DNA from: Hippasteria phrygiana
Lineage: Eukaryota > Echinodermata > Asteroidea > Valvatida > Goniasteridae
Direction: 5' to 3'
Length of the DNA: 64,000 nt
Assembly: GCA_037893225.1 (NCBI GenBank)
Contig: JAZGUH010000087.1
Span: forward strand, 248,001-312,000
Positions 24,438-39,200 of this stretch are shown here, one piece after another (positions within the stretch are counted from its first letter, which is position 1; each line of letters begins with the position of its first letter). The notes under the pieces were generated by a model that saw only the letters and a list, made by a program, of their open reading frames with translations, searched no databases and was not told where the DNA came from. Made by a program: the position numbers and the translations under genes.

Positions 24438-27400
24438 TTGTGGAGAAAATTCAAACCTCGCAATGTTTATTTTCTTTCCGGCCAACATCTGTGTACATGT
24501 TACCGTCTATTTATTGCTCCATGCATGTCAAATTCCCTGGGGTATGGACTTGCTTTACTCATTCATAATTGCATGAAATATCCACCAAATTCAGTAATTT
24601 TGACATGTATGGATAGCTTAGATCTGGCGCTACATGTTGCAATTATCGGCGGCTTCTTAGAGTTAAAACTTGTGGAGAAAATTCAAACCTCGCAATGTTT
24701 ATTTTCTTTCCGGCCAACATCTGTGTGCATATTACCTTCTATTTATTGCTCCATGCCTGTCAAATTCCCTGGGGTATGACTTGCTTTTCTCATTCATAAT
24801 TGCATGAAATATCAACCAAATTCAGTAATTTTGACATGTATGGATAGCTTAGATCTGGCGCTACATGTTGCAATCATCGGCGGCTTCCCAGAGTTAAAAC
24901 TTGTGGAGAAAATTCAAACCTCGCAATGTTAATTTTCTTTCCGGCCAACATCTGTGTACATATTACCGTCTATTTATTGCTCCATGCATGTCAAATTCCC
25001 TGGGGTATGGACTTGCTTTATTCATTCATAATTGCATGAAATATCAACCAAATGCAGTATTTTTGACATGTATGGATAGCTTAGATCTGGCGCTACATGT
25101 TGCAATTATCGGCGGCTTCTTAGAGTTAACACTTGTGGAGAAAATTCAAACCTCGCAATGTTTATTTTCTTTCCGGCCAACATCTGTGTACATGTTACCG
25201 TCTATTTATTGCTCCATGCCTGTCAAATTCCCTGGGGTATGGACTTGCTTTACTCATTCATAATTGCATGAAATATCAACCAAATGCAGTAATTTTGACA
25301 TGTATGTATAGCTTAGATCTGGCGCTACATGTTGCAATCATCGGCGGCTTCCCAGAGTTAAAACTTGTGGAGAAAATTCAAACCTCGCAATGTTTATTTT
25401 CTTTCCGGCCAACATCTGTGTACATGTTACCGTCTATTTATTGCTCCATGCATGTCAAATTCCCTGGGGTATGGACTTGCTTTACTCATTCATAATTGCA
25501 TGAAATATCAACCAAATTCAGTAATTTTGACATGTATGGATAGCTTAGATCTGGCGCTACATGTTGCAATTATCGGCGGCTTCTTAGAGTTAAAACTTGT
25601 GGAGAAAATTCAAACCTCGCAATGTTAATTTTCTTTCCGGCCAACATCTGTGTACATATTACCGTCTATTTATTGCTCCATGCATGTCAAATTCCCTGGG
25701 GTATGGACTTGCTTTATTCATTCATAATTGCATGAAATATCAACCAAATGCAGTATTGTTGACATGTATGGATAGCTTAGATCTGGCGCTACATGTTGCA
25801 ATTATCGGCGGCTTCTTAGAGTTAACACTTGTGGAGAAAATTCAAACCTCGCAATGTTTATTTTCTTTCCGGCCAACATCTGTGTACATGTTACCGTCTA
25901 TTTATTGCTCCATGCCTGTCAAATTCCCTGGGGTATGGACTTGCTTTACTCATTCATAATTGCATAAAATATCAACCAAATGCAGTAATTTTGACATGTA
26001 TGTATAGCTTAGATCTGGCGCTACATGTTGCAATCATCGGCGGCTTCCCAGAGTTAAAACTTGTGGAGAAAATTCAAACCTCGCAATGTTTATTTTCTTT
26101 CCGGCCAACATCTGTGTGCATATTACCGTCTATTTATTGCTCCATGCATGTCAAATTCCCTGGGGTATGGACTTGCTTTACTCATTCATAATTGCATGAA
26201 ATATCAACCAAATTCAGTAATTTTGACATGTATGTATAGCTTAGATCTGGCGCTACATGTTGCAATTATCGGCGGCTTCTTAGAGTTAAAACTTGTGGAG
26301 AAAATTCAAACCTCGCAATGTTTATTTTCTTTCCGGCCAACATCTGTGTGCATATTACCTTCTATTTATTGCTCCATGCCTGTCAAATTCCCCAGGGTAT
26401 GACTTGCTTTACTCATTCATAATTGCATGAAATATCAACCAAATTCAGTAATTTTGACATGTATGGATAGCTTAGATCTGGCGCTACATGTTGCAATCAT
26501 CGGCGGCTTCCCAGAGTTAAAACTTGTGGAGAAAATTCAAACCTCGCAATGTTAATTTTCTTTCCGGCCAACATCTGTGTACCTATTACCGTCTATTTAT
26601 TGCTCCATGCATGTCAAATTCCCTGGGGTATGGACTTGCTTTATTCATTCATAATTGCATGAAATATCAACCAAATGCAGTATTTTTGACATGTATGGAT
26701 AGCATAGATCTGGCGCTACATGTTGCAATTATCGGCGGCTTCTTAGAGTTAACACTTGTGGAGAAAATTCAAACCTCGCAATGTTTATTTTCTTTCCGGC
26801 CAACATCTGTGTACATGTTACCGTCTATTTATTGCTCCATGCCTGTCAAATTCCCTGGGGTATGGACTTGCTTTACTCATTCATAATTGCATGAAATATC
26901 AACCAAATGCAGTAATTTTGACATGTATGTATAGCTTTGATCTGGCGCTACATGTTGCAATCATCGGCGGCTTCCCAGAGTTAAAACTTGTGGAGAAAAT
27001 TCAAACCTCGCAATGTTTATTTTCTTTCCGGCCAACATCTGTGTGCATATTACCGTCTATGTATTGCTCCATGCATGTCAAATTCCCTGGGGTATGGACT
27101 TGCTTTACTCATTCATAATTGCATGAAATATCAACCAAATACAGTAATTTTGACATGTATGGATAGCTTAGATCTGGCGCTACATGTTGCAATTATCGGC
27201 GGCTTCTTAGAGTTAACACTTGTGGAGAAAATTCAAACCTCGCAATGTTTATTTTCTTTCCGGCCAACATCTGTGTACATGTTACCGTCTATTTATTGCT
27301 CCATGCCTGTCAAATTCCCTGGGGTATGGACTTGCTTTACTCATTCATAATTGCATGAAATATCAACCAAATGCAGTAATTTTGACATGTATGTATAGCT

Positions 27401-27914
27401 TAGATCTGGCGCTACATGTTGCAATCATCGGCGGCTTCCCAGAGTTAAAACTTGTGGAGAAAATTCAAACCTCGCAATGTTTATTTTCTTTCTGGCCAAC
27501 ATCTGTGTGCATATTACCTTCTATTTATTGCTCCATGCCTGTCAAATTCGCCAGGGTATGACTTGCTTTACTCATTCATAATTGCATGAAATATCAACCA
27601 AATTCAGTAATTTTGACATGTATGGATAGCTTAGATCTGGCGCTACATGTTGCAATCATCGGCGGCTTCCCAGAGTTAAAACTTGTGGAGAAAATTCAAA
27701 CCTCGCAATGTTAATTTTCTTTCCGGCCAACATCTGTGTACATGTTACCGTCTATTTATTGCTCCATGCCTGTCAAATTCCCTGGGGTATGGACTTTCTT
27801 TACTCATTCATAATTGCATGAAATATCAACCAAATGCAGTAATTTTGACATGTATGTATAGCTTAGATCTGGCGCTACATGTTGCAATCATCGACGGCTT
27901 CCCAGAGTTAAAAC
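24438..27914 (+). repeat. 15-mer derivative of the 13-mer, 3477 bp
   Basis: It is the 13-mer plus two monomers (464 bp) inserted after the gctttgatct monomer at 26756. The added copies start at 26988 (ctatgta, ccatgcatg, then aatacag) and 27220 (gtacatgtt). Copy 27452 has ttctggcc (t at 27493), linking it to 17990 rather than to its neighbours. The added pair matches blocks at 41821, 46690, 48081 and 57121. Confidence 0.88.
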
Positions 27915-30900
27915 TTGTGGAGAAAATTCAAACCTCGCAATGTTTATTTTCTTTCCGGCCAACATCTGTGTACATGTTACCGTCTATTTATTGCTCCATG
28001 CATGTCAAATTCCCTGGGGTATGGACTTGCTTTACTCATTCATAATTGCATGAAATATCCACCAAATTCAGTAATTTTGACATGTATGGATAGCTTAGAT
28101 CTGGCGCTACATGTTGCAATTATCGGCGGCTTCTTAGAGTTAAAACTTGTGGAGAAAATTCAAACCTCGCAATGTTTATTTTCTTTCCGGCCAACATCTG
28201 TGTGCATATTACCTTCTATTTATTGCTCCATGCCTGTCAAATTCCCTGGGGTATGACTTGCTTTTCTCATTCATAATTGCATGAAATATCAACCAAATTC
28301 AGTAATTTTGACATGTATGGATAGCTTAGATCTGGCGCTACATGTTGCAATCATCGGCGGCTTCCCAGAGTTAAAACTTGTGGAGAAAATTCAAACCTCG
28401 CAATGTTAATTTTCTTTCCGGCCAACATCTGTGTACATATTACCGTCTATTTATTGCTCCATGCATGTCAAATTCCCTGGGGTATGGACTTGCTTTATTC
28501 ATTCATAATTGCATGAAATATCAACCAAATGCAGTATTTTTGACATGTATGGATAGCTTAGATCTGGCGCTACATGTTGCAATTATCGGCGGGTTCTTAG
28601 AGTTAACACTTGTGGAGAAAATTCAAACCTCGCAATGTTTATTTTCTTTCCGGCCAACATCTGTGTACATGTTACCGTCTATTTATTGCTCCATGCCTGT
28701 CAAATTCCCTGGGGTATGGACTTGCTTTACTCGATCATAATTGCATGAAATATCAACCAAATGCAGTAATTTTGACATGTATGTATAGCTTAGATCTGGC
28801 GCTACATGTTGCAATCATCGGCGGCTTCCCAGAGTTAAAACTTGTGGAGAAAATTCAAACCTCGCAATGTTTATTTTCTTTCCGGCCAACATCTGTGTAC
28901 ATGTTACCGTCTATTTATTGCTCCATGCATGTCAAATTCCCTGGGGTATGGACTTGCTTTACTCATTCATAATTGCATGAAATATCAACCAAATTCAGTA
29001 ATTTTGACATGTATGGATAGCTTAGATCTGGCGCTACATGTTGCAATTATCGGCGGCTTCTTAGAGTTAAAACTTGTGGAGAAAATTCAAACCTCGCAAT
29101 GTTAATTTTCTTTCCGGCCAACATCTGTGTACATATTACCGTCTATTTATTGCTCCATGCATGTCAAATTCCCTGGGGTATGGACTTGCTTTATTCATTC
29201 ATAATTGCATGAAATATCAACCAAATGCAGTATTGTTGACATGTATGGATAGCTTAGATCTGGCGCTACATGTTGCAATTATCGGCGGCTTCTTAGAGTT
29301 AACACTTGTGGAGAAAATTCAAACCTCGCAATGTTTATTTTCTTTCCGGCCAACATCTGTGTACATGTTACCGTCTATTTATTGCTCCATGCCTGTCAAA
29401 TTCCCTGGGGTATGGACTTGCTTTACTCATTCATAATTGCATAAAATATCAACCAAATGCAGTAATTTTGACATGTATGTATAGCTTAGATCTGGCGCTA
29501 CATGTTGCAATCATCGGCGGCTTCCCAGAGTTAAAACTTGTGGAGAAAATTCAAACCTCGCAATGTTTATTTTCTTTCCGGCCAACATCTGTGTGCATAT
29601 TACCGTCTATTTATTGCTCCATGCATGTCAAATTCCCTGGGGTATGGACTTGCTTTACTCATTCATAATTGCATGAAATATCAACCAAATTCAGTAATTT
29701 TGACATGTATGTATAGCTTAGATCTGGCGCTACATGTTGCAATTATCGGCGGCTTCTTAGAGTTAAAACTTGTGGAGAAAATTCAAACCTCGCAATGTTT
29801 ATTTTCTTTCCGGCCAACATCTGTGTGCATATTACCTTCTATTTATTGCTCCATGCCTGTCAAATTCCCCAGGGTATGACTTGCTTTACTCATTCATAAT
29901 TGCATGAAATATCAACCAAATTCAGTAATTTTGACATGTATGGATAGCTTAGATCTGGCGCTACATGTTGCAATCATCGGCGGCTTCCCAGAGTTAAAAC
30001 TTGTGGAGAAAATTCAAACCTCGCAATGTTAATTTTCTTTCCGGCCAACATCTGTGTACCTATTACCGTCTATTTATTGCTCCATGCATGTCAAATTCCC
30101 TGGGGTATGGACTTGCTTTATTCATTCATAATTGCATGAAATATCAACCAAATGCAGTATTTTTGACATGTATGGATAGCATAGATCTGGCGCTACATGT
30201 TGCAATTATCGGCGGCTTCTTAGAGTTAACACTTGTGGAGAAAATTCAAACCTCGCAATGTTTATTTTCTTTCCGGCCAACATCTGTGTACATGTTACCG
30301 TCTATTTATTGCTCCATGCCTGTCAAATTCCCTGGGGTATGGACTTGCTTTACTCATTCATAATTGCATGAAATATCAACCAAATGCAGTAATTTTGACA
30401 TGTATGTATAGCTTTGATCTGGCGCTACATGTTGCAATCATCGGCGGCTTCCCAGAGTTAAAACTTGTGGAGAAAATTCAAACCTCGCAATGTTTATTTT
30501 CTTTCCGGCCAACATCTGTGTGCATATTACCGTCTATGTATTGCTCCATGCCTGTCAAATTCGCCAGGGTATGACTTGCTTTACTCATTCATAATTGCAT
30601 GAAATATCAACCAAATTCAGTAATTTTGACATGTATGGATAGCTTAGATCTGGCGCTACATGTTGCAATCATCGGCGGCTTCCCAGAGTTAAAACTTGTG
30701 GAGAAAATTCAAACCTCGCAATGTTAATGTTCTTTCCGGCCAACATCTGTGTACATGTTACCGTCTATTTATTGCTCCATGCCTGTCAAATTCCCTGGGG
30801 TATGGACTTTCTTTACTCATTCATAATTGCATGAAATATCAACCAAATGCAGTAATTTTGACATGTATGTATAGCTTAGATCTGGCGCTACATGTTGCAA

Positions 30901-30927
30901 TCATCGACGGCTTCCCAGAGTTAAAAC
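27915..30927 (+). repeat. 13-mer higher-order repeat, 3013 bp
   Basis: Same order as the unit at 18412. It shares cggcgggttc (g at 28593) with that unit, 9503 bases away, although the two units between do not have it. The last monomer carries gttaatgttc (g at 30729). A private change, tactcgatca, lies near 28733. Confidence 0.92.
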
Positions 30928-33900
30928 TTGTGGAGAAAATTCAAACCTCGCAATGTTTATTTTCTTTCCGGCCAACATCTGTGTACATGTTACCGTCTAT
31001 TTATTGCTCCATGCATGTCAAATTCCCTGGGGTATGGACTTGCTTTACTCATTCATAATTGCATGAAATATCCACCAAATTCAGTAATTTTGACATGTAT
31101 GGATAGCTTAGATCTGGCGCTACATGTTGCAATTATCGGCGGCTTCTTAGAGTTAAAACTTGTGGAGAAAATTCAAACCTCGCAATGTTTATTTTCTTTC
31201 CGGCCAACATCTGTGTGCATATTACCTTCTATTTATTGCTCCATGCCTGTCAAATTCCCTGGGGTATGACTTGCTTTTCTCATTCATAATTGCATGAAAT
31301 ATCAACCAAATTCAGTAATTTTGACATGTATGGATAGCTTAGATCTGGCGCTACATGTTGCAATCATCGGCGGCTTCCCAGAGTTAAAACTTGTGGAGAA
31401 AATTCAAACCTCGCAATGTTAATTTTCTTTCCGGCCAACATCTGTGTACATATTACCGTCTATTTATTGCTCCATGCATGTCAAATTCCCTGGGGTATGG
31501 ACTTGCTTTATTCATTCATAATTGCATGAAATATCAACCAAATGCAGTATTTTTGACATGTATGGATAGCTTAGATCTGGCGCTACATGTTGCAATTATC
31601 GGCGGCTTCTTAGAGTTAACACTTGTGGAGAAAATTCAAACCTCGCAATGTTTATTTTCTTTCCGGCCAACATCTGTGTACATGTTACCGTCTATTTATT
31701 GCTCCATGCCTGTCAAATTCCCTGGGGTATGGACTTGCTTTACTCATTCATAATTGCATGAAATATCAACCAAATGCAGTAATTTTGACATGTATGTATA
31801 GCTTAGATCTGGCGCTACATGTTGCAATCATCGGCGGCTTCCCAGAGTTAAAACTTGTGGAGAAAATTCAAACCTCGCAATGTTTATTTTCTTTCCGGCC
31901 AACATCTGTGTACATGTTACCGTCTATTTATTGCTCCATGCATGTCAAATTCCCTGGGGTATGGACTTGCTTTACTCATTCATAATTGCATGAAATATCA
32001 ACCAAATTCAGTAATTTTGACATGTATGGATAGCTTAGATCTGGCGCTACATGTTGCAATTATCGGCGGCTTCTTAGAGTTAAAACTTGTGGAGAAAATT
32101 CAAACCTCGCAATGTTAATTTTCTTTCCGGCCAACATCTGTGTACATATTACCGTCTATTTATTGCTCCATGCATGTCAAATTCCCTGGGGTATGGACTT
32201 GCTTTATTCATTCATAATTGCATGAAATATCAACCAAATGCAGTATTGTTGACATGTATGGATAGCTTAGATCTGGCGCTACATGTTGCAATTATCGGCG
32301 GCTTCTTAGAGTTAACACTTGTGGAGAAAATTCAAACCTCGCAATGTTTATTTTCTTTCCGGCCAACATCTGTGTACATGTTACCGTCTATTTATTGCTC
32401 CATGCCTGTCAAATTCCCTGGGGTATGGACTTGCTTTACTCATTCATAATTGCATAAAATATCAACCAAATGCAGTAATTTTGACATGTATGTATAGCTT
32501 AGATCTGGCGCTACATGTTGCAATCATCGGCGGCTTCCCAGAGTTAAAACTTGTGGAGAAAATTCAAACCTCGCAATGTTTATTTTCTTTCCGGCCAACA
32601 TCTGTGTGCATATTACCGTCTATTTATTGCTCCATGCATGTCAAATTCCCTGGGGTATGGACTTGCTTTACTCATTCATAATTGCATGAAATATCAACCA
32701 AATTCAGTAATTTTGACATGTATGTATAGCTTAGATCTGGCGCTACATGTTGCAATTATCGGCGGCTTCTTAGAGTTAAAACTTGTGGAGAAAATTCAAA
32801 CCTCGCAATGTTTATTTTCTTTCCGGCCAACATCTGTGTGCATATTACCTTCTATTTATTGCTCCATGCCTGTCAAATTCCCCAGGGTATGACTTGCTTT
32901 ACTCATTCATAATTGCATGAAATATCAACCAAATTCAGTAATTTTGACATGTATGGATAGCTTAGATCTGGCGCTACATGTTGCAATCATCGGCGGCTTC
33001 CCAGAGTTAAAACTTGTGGAGAAAATTCAAACCTCGCAATGTTAATTTTCTTTCCGGCCAACATCTGTGTACCTATTACCGTCTATTTATTGCTCCATGC
33101 ATGTCAAATTCCCTGGGGTATGGACTTGCTTTATTCATTCATAATTGCATGAAATATCAACCAAATGCAGTATTTTTGACATGTATGGATAGCATAGATC
33201 TGGCGCTACATGTTGCAATTATCGGCGGCTTCTTAGAGTTAACACTTGTGGAGAAAATTCAAACCTCGCAATGTTTATTTTCTTTCCGGCCAACATCTGT
33301 GTACATGTTACCGTCTATTTATTGCTCCATGCCTGTCAAATTCCCTGGGGTATGGACTTGCTTTACTCATTCATAATTGCATGAAATATCAACCAAATGC
33401 AGTAATTTTGACATGTATGTATAGCTTTGATCTGGCGCTACATGTTGCAATCATCGGCGGCTTCCCAGAGTTAAAACTTGTGGAGAAAATTCAAACCTCG
33501 CAATGTTTATTTTCTTTCCGGCCAACATCTGTGTGCATATTACCGTCTATGTATTGCTCCATGCCTGTCAAATTCGCCAGGGTATGACTTGCTTTACTCA
33601 TTCATAATTGCATGAAATATCAACCAAATTCAGTAATTTTGACATGTATGGATAGCTTAGATCTGGCGCTACATGTTGCAATCATCGGCGGCTTCCCAGA
33701 GTTAAAACTTGTGGAGAAAATTCAAACCTCGCAATGTTAATTTTCTTTCCGGCCAACATCTGTGTACATGTTACCGTCTATTTATTGCTCCATGCCTGTC
33801 AAATTCCCTGGGGTATGGACTTTCTTTACTCATTCATAATTGCATGAAATATCAACCAAATGCAGTAATTTTGACATGTATGTATAGCTTAGATCTGGCG

Positions 33901-33940
33901 CTACATGTTGCAATCATCGACGGCTTCCCAGAGTTAAAAC
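30928..33940 (+). repeat. 13-mer higher-order repeat, 3013 bp
   Basis: Full 13-mer with all regular markers and no obvious private change. It follows the unit at 27915 without spacing and is followed by the shortened 10-mer. Confidence 0.92.
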
Positions 33941-36257
33941 TTGTGGAGAAAATTCAAACCTCGCAATGTTTATTTTCTTTCCGGCCAACATCTGTGTACA
34001 TGTTACCGTCTATTTATTGCTCCATGCATGTCAAATTCCCTGGGGTATGGACTTGCTTTACTCATTCATAATTGCATGAAATATCCACCAAATTCAGTAA
34101 TTTTGACATGTATGGATAGCTTAGATCTGGCGCTACATGTTGCAATTATCGGCGGCTTCTTAGAGTTAAAACTTGTGGAGAAAATTCAAACCTCGCAATG
34201 TTTATTTTCTTTCCGGCCAACATCTGTGTGCATATTACCTTCTATTTATTGCTCCATGCCTGTCAAATTCCCTGGGGTATGACTTGCTTTTCTCATTCAT
34301 AATTGCATGAAATATCAACCAAATTCAGTAATTTTGACATGTATGGATAGCTTAGATCTGGCGCTACATGTTGCAATCATCGGCGGCTTCCCAGAGTTAA
34401 AACTTGTGGAGAAAATTCAAACCTCGCAATGTTAATTTTCTTTCCGGCCAACATCTGTGTACATATTACCGTCTATTTATTGCTCCATGCATGTCAAATT
34501 CCCTGGGGTATGGACTTGCTTTATTCATTCATAATTGCATGAAATATCAACCAAATGCAGTATTTTTGACATGTATGGATAGCTTAGATCTGGCGCTACA
34601 TGTTGCAATTATCGGCGGCTTCTTAGAGTTAACACTTGTGGAGAAAATTCAAACCTCGCAATGTTTATTTTCTTTCCGGCCAACATCTGTGTACATGTTA
34701 CCGTCTATTTATTGCTCCATGCCTGTCAAATTCCCTGGGGTATGGACTTGCTTTACTCATTCATAATTGCATGAAATATCAACCAAATGCAGTAATTTTG
34801 ACATGTATGTATAGCTTAGATCTGGCGCTACATGTTGCAATCATCGGCGGCTTCCCAGAGTTAAAACTTGTGGAGAAAATTCAAACCTCGCAATGTTTAT
34901 TTTCTTTCCGGCCAACATCTGTGTGCATATTACCGTCTATTTATTGCTCCATGCATGTCAAATTCCCTGGGGTATGGACTTGCTTTACTCATTCATAATT
35001 GCATGAAATATCAACCAAATTCAGTAATTTTGACATGTATGTATAGCTTAGATCTGGCGCTACATGTTGCAATTATCGGCGGCTTCTTAGAGTTAAAACT
35101 TGTGGAGAAAATTCAAACCTCGCAATGTTTATTTTCTTTCCGGCCAACATCTGTGTGCATATTACCTTCTATTTATTGCTCCATGCCTGTCAAATTCCCC
35201 AGGGTATGACTTGCTTTACTCATTCATAATTGCATGAAATATCAACCAAATTCAGTAATTTTGACATGTATGGATAGCTTAGATCTGGCGCTACATGTTG
35301 CAATCATCGGCGGCTTCCCAGAGTTAAAACTTGTGGAGAAAATTCAAACCTCGCAATGTTAATTTTCTTTCCGGCCAACATCTGTGTACCTATTACCGTC
35401 TATTTATTGCTCCATGCATGTCAAATTCCCTGGGGTATGGACTTGCTTTATTCATTCATAATTGCATGAAATATCAACCAAATGCAGTATTTTTGACATG
35501 TATGGATAGCATAGATCTGGCGCTACATGTTGCAATTATCGGCGGCTTCTTAGAGTTAACACTTGTGGAGAAAATTCAAACCTCGCAATGTTTATTTTCT
35601 TTCCGGCCAACATCTGTGTACATGTTACCGTCTATTTATTGCTCCATGCCTGTCAAATTCCCTGGGGTATGGACTTGCTTTACTCATTCATAATTGCATG
35701 AAATATCAACCAAATGCAGTAATTTTGACATGTATGTATAGCTTTGATCTGGCGCTACATGTTGCAATCATCGGCGGCTTCCCAGAGTTAAAACTTGTGG
35801 AGAAAATTCAAACCTCGCAATGTTTATTTTCTTTCCGGCCAACATCTGTGTGCATATTACCGTCTATGTATTGCTCCATGCCTGTCAAATTCGCCAGGGT
35901 ATGACTTGCTTTACTCATTCATAATTGCATGAAATATCAACCAAATTCAGTAATTTTGACATGTATGGATAGCTTAGATCTGGCGCTACATGTTGCAATC
36001 ATCGGCGGCTTCCCAGAGTTAAAACTTGTGGAGAAAATTCAAACCTCGCAATGTTAATGTTCTTTCCGGCCAACATCTGTGTACATGTTACCGTCTATTT
36101 ATTGCTCCATGCCTGTCAAATTCCCTGGGGTATGGACTTTCTTTACTCATTCATAATTGCATGAAATATCAACCAAATGCAGTAATTTTGACATGTATGT
36201 ATAGCTTAGATCTGGCGCTACATGTTGCAATCATCGACGGCTTCCCAGAGTTAAAAC
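33941..36257 (+). repeat. 10-mer deletion derivative of the 13-mer, 2317 bp
   Basis: Monomers start at 33941, 34173, 34404, 34636, 34868, 35100, 35331, 35563, 35795 and 36026. Three monomers (696 bp) corresponding to 19339-20034 of the reference unit are missing, and with them the tattgttgac and gcataaaat markers. Copy 34636 keeps gcatgaaat, as in the fourth monomer, and is followed by the eighth type. The crossover therefore lies between 34774 and 34924. The last monomer has gttaatgttc (g at 36059). Confidence 0.9.
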
Positions 36258-39200
36258 TTGTGGAGAAAATTCAAACCTCGCAATGTTTATTTTCTTTCCG
36301 GCCAACATCTGTGTACATGTTACCGTCTATTTATTGCTCCATGCATGTCAAATTCCCTGGGGTATGGACTTGCTTTACTCATTCATAATTGCATGAAATA
36401 TCCACCAAATTCAGTAATTTTGACATGTATGGATAGCTTAGATCTGGCGCTACATGTTGCAATTATCGGCGGCTTCTTAGAGTTAAAACTTGTGGAGAAA
36501 ATTCAAACCTCGCAATGTTTATTTTCTTTCCGGCCAACATCTGTGTGCATATTACCTTCTATTTATTGCTCCATGCCTGTCAAATTCCCTGGGGTATGAC
36601 TTGCTTTTCTCATTCATAATTGCATGAAATATCAACCAAATTCAGTAATTTTGACATGTATGGATAGCTTAGATCTGGCGCTACATGTTGCAATCATCGG
36701 CGGCTTCCCAGAGTTAAAACTTGTGGAGAAAATTCAAACCTCGCAATGTTAATTTTCTTTCCGGCCAACATCTGTGTACATATTACCGTCTATTTATTGC
36801 TCCATGCATGTCAAATTCCCTGGGGTATGGACTTGCTTTATTCATTCATAATTGCATGAAATATCAACCAAATGCAGTATTTTTGACATGTATGGATAGC
36901 TTAGATCTGGCGCTACATGTTGCAATTATCGGCGGCTTCTTAGAGTTAACACTTGTGGAGAAAATTCAAACCTCGCAATGTTTATTTTCTTTCCGGCCAA
37001 CATCTGTGTACATGTTACCGTCTATTTATTGCTCCATGCCTGTCAAATTCCCTGGGGTATGGACTTGCTTTACTCATTCATAATTGCATGAAATATCAAC
37101 CAAATGCAGTAATTTTGACATGTATGTATAGCTTAGATCTGGCGCTACATGTTGCAATCATCGGCGGCTTCCCAGAGTTAAAACTTGTGGAGAAAATTCA
37201 AACCTCGCAATGTTTATTTTCTTTCCGGCCAACATCTGTGTACATGTTACCGTCTATTTATTGCTCCATGCATGTCAAATTCCCTGGGGTATGGACTTGC
37301 TTTACTCATTCATAATTGCATGAAATATCAACCAAATTCAGTAATTTTGACATGTATGGATAGCTTAGATCTGGCGCTACATGTTGCAATTATCGGCGGC
37401 TTCTTAGAGTTAAAACTTGTGGAGAAAATTCAAACCTCGCAATGTTAATTTTCTTTCCGGCCAACATCTGTGTACATATTACCGTCTATTTATTGCTCCA
37501 TGCATGTCAAATTCCCTGGGGTATGGACTTGCTTTATTCATTCATAATTGCATGAAATATCAACCAAATGCAGTATTGTTGACATGTATGGATAGCTTAG
37601 ATCTGGCGCTACATGTTGCAATTATCGGCGGCTTCTTAGAGTTAACACTTGTGGAGAAAATTCAAACCTCGCAATGTTTATTTTCTTTCCGGCCAACATC
37701 TGTGTACATGTTACCGTCTATTTATTGCTCCATGCCTGTCAAATTCCCTGGGGTATGGACTTGCTTTACTCATTCATAATTGCATAAAATATCAACCAAA
37801 TGCAGTAATTTTGACATGTATGTATAGCTTAGATCTGGCGCTACATGTTGCAATCATCGGCGGCTTCCCAGAGTTAAAACTTGTGGAGAAAATTCAAACC
37901 TCGCAATGTTTATTTTCTTTCCGGCCAACATCTGTGTGCATATTACCGTCTATTTATTGCTCCATGCATGTCAAATTCCCTGGGGTATGGACTTGCTTTA
38001 CTCATTCATAATTGCATGAAATATCAACCAAATTCAGTAATTTTGACATGTATGTATAGCTTAGATCTGGCGCTACATGTTGCAATTATCGGCGGCTTCT
38101 TAGAGTTAAAACTTGTGGAGAAAATTCAAACCTCGCAATGTTTATTTTCTTTCCGGCCAACATCTGTGTGCATATTACCTTCTATTTATTGCTCCATGCC
38201 TGTCAAATTCCCCAGGGTATGACTTGCTTTACTCATTCATAATTGCATGAAATATCAACCAAATTCAGTAATTTTGACATGTATGGATAGCTTAGATCTG
38301 GCGCTACATGTTGCAATCATCGGCGGCTTCCCAGAGTTAAAACTTGTGGAGAAAATTCAAACCTCGCAATGTTAATTTTCTTTCCGGCCAACATCTGTGT
38401 ACCTATTACCGTCTATTTATTGCTCCATGCATGTCAAATTCCCTGGGGTATGGACTTGCTTTATTCATTCATAATTGCATGAAATATCAACCAAATGCAG
38501 TATTTTTGACATGTATGGATAGCATAGATCTGGCGCTACATGTTGCAATTATCGGCGGCTTCTTAGAGTTAACACTTGTGGAGAAAATTCAAACCTCGCA
38601 ATGTTTATTTTCTTTCCGGCCAACATCTGTGTACATGTTACCGTCTATTTATTGCTCCATGCCTGTCAAATTCCCTGGGGTATGGACTTGCTTTACTCAT
38701 TCATAATTGCATGAAATATCAACCAAATGCAGTAATTTTGACATGTATGTATAGCTTTGATCTGGCGCTACATGTTGCAATCATCGGCGGCTTCCCAGAG
38801 TTAAAACTTGTGGAGAAAATTCAAACCTCGCAATGTTTATTTTCTTTCCGGCCAACATCTGTGTGCATATTACCGTCTATGTATTGCTCCATGCCTGTCA
38901 AATTCGCCAGGGTATGACTTGCTTTACTCATTCATAATTGCATGAAATATCAACCAAATTCAGTAATTTTGACATGTATGGATAGCTTAGATCTGGCGCT
39001 ACATGTTGCAATCATCGGCGGCTTCCCAGAGTTAAAACTTGTGGAGAAAATTCAAACCTCGCAATGTTAATTTTCTTTCCGGCCAACATCTGTGTACATG
39101 TTACCGTCTATTTATTGCTCCATGCCTGTCAAATTCCCTGGGGTATGGACTTTCTTTACTCATTCATAATTGCATGAAATATCAACCAAATGCAGTAATT

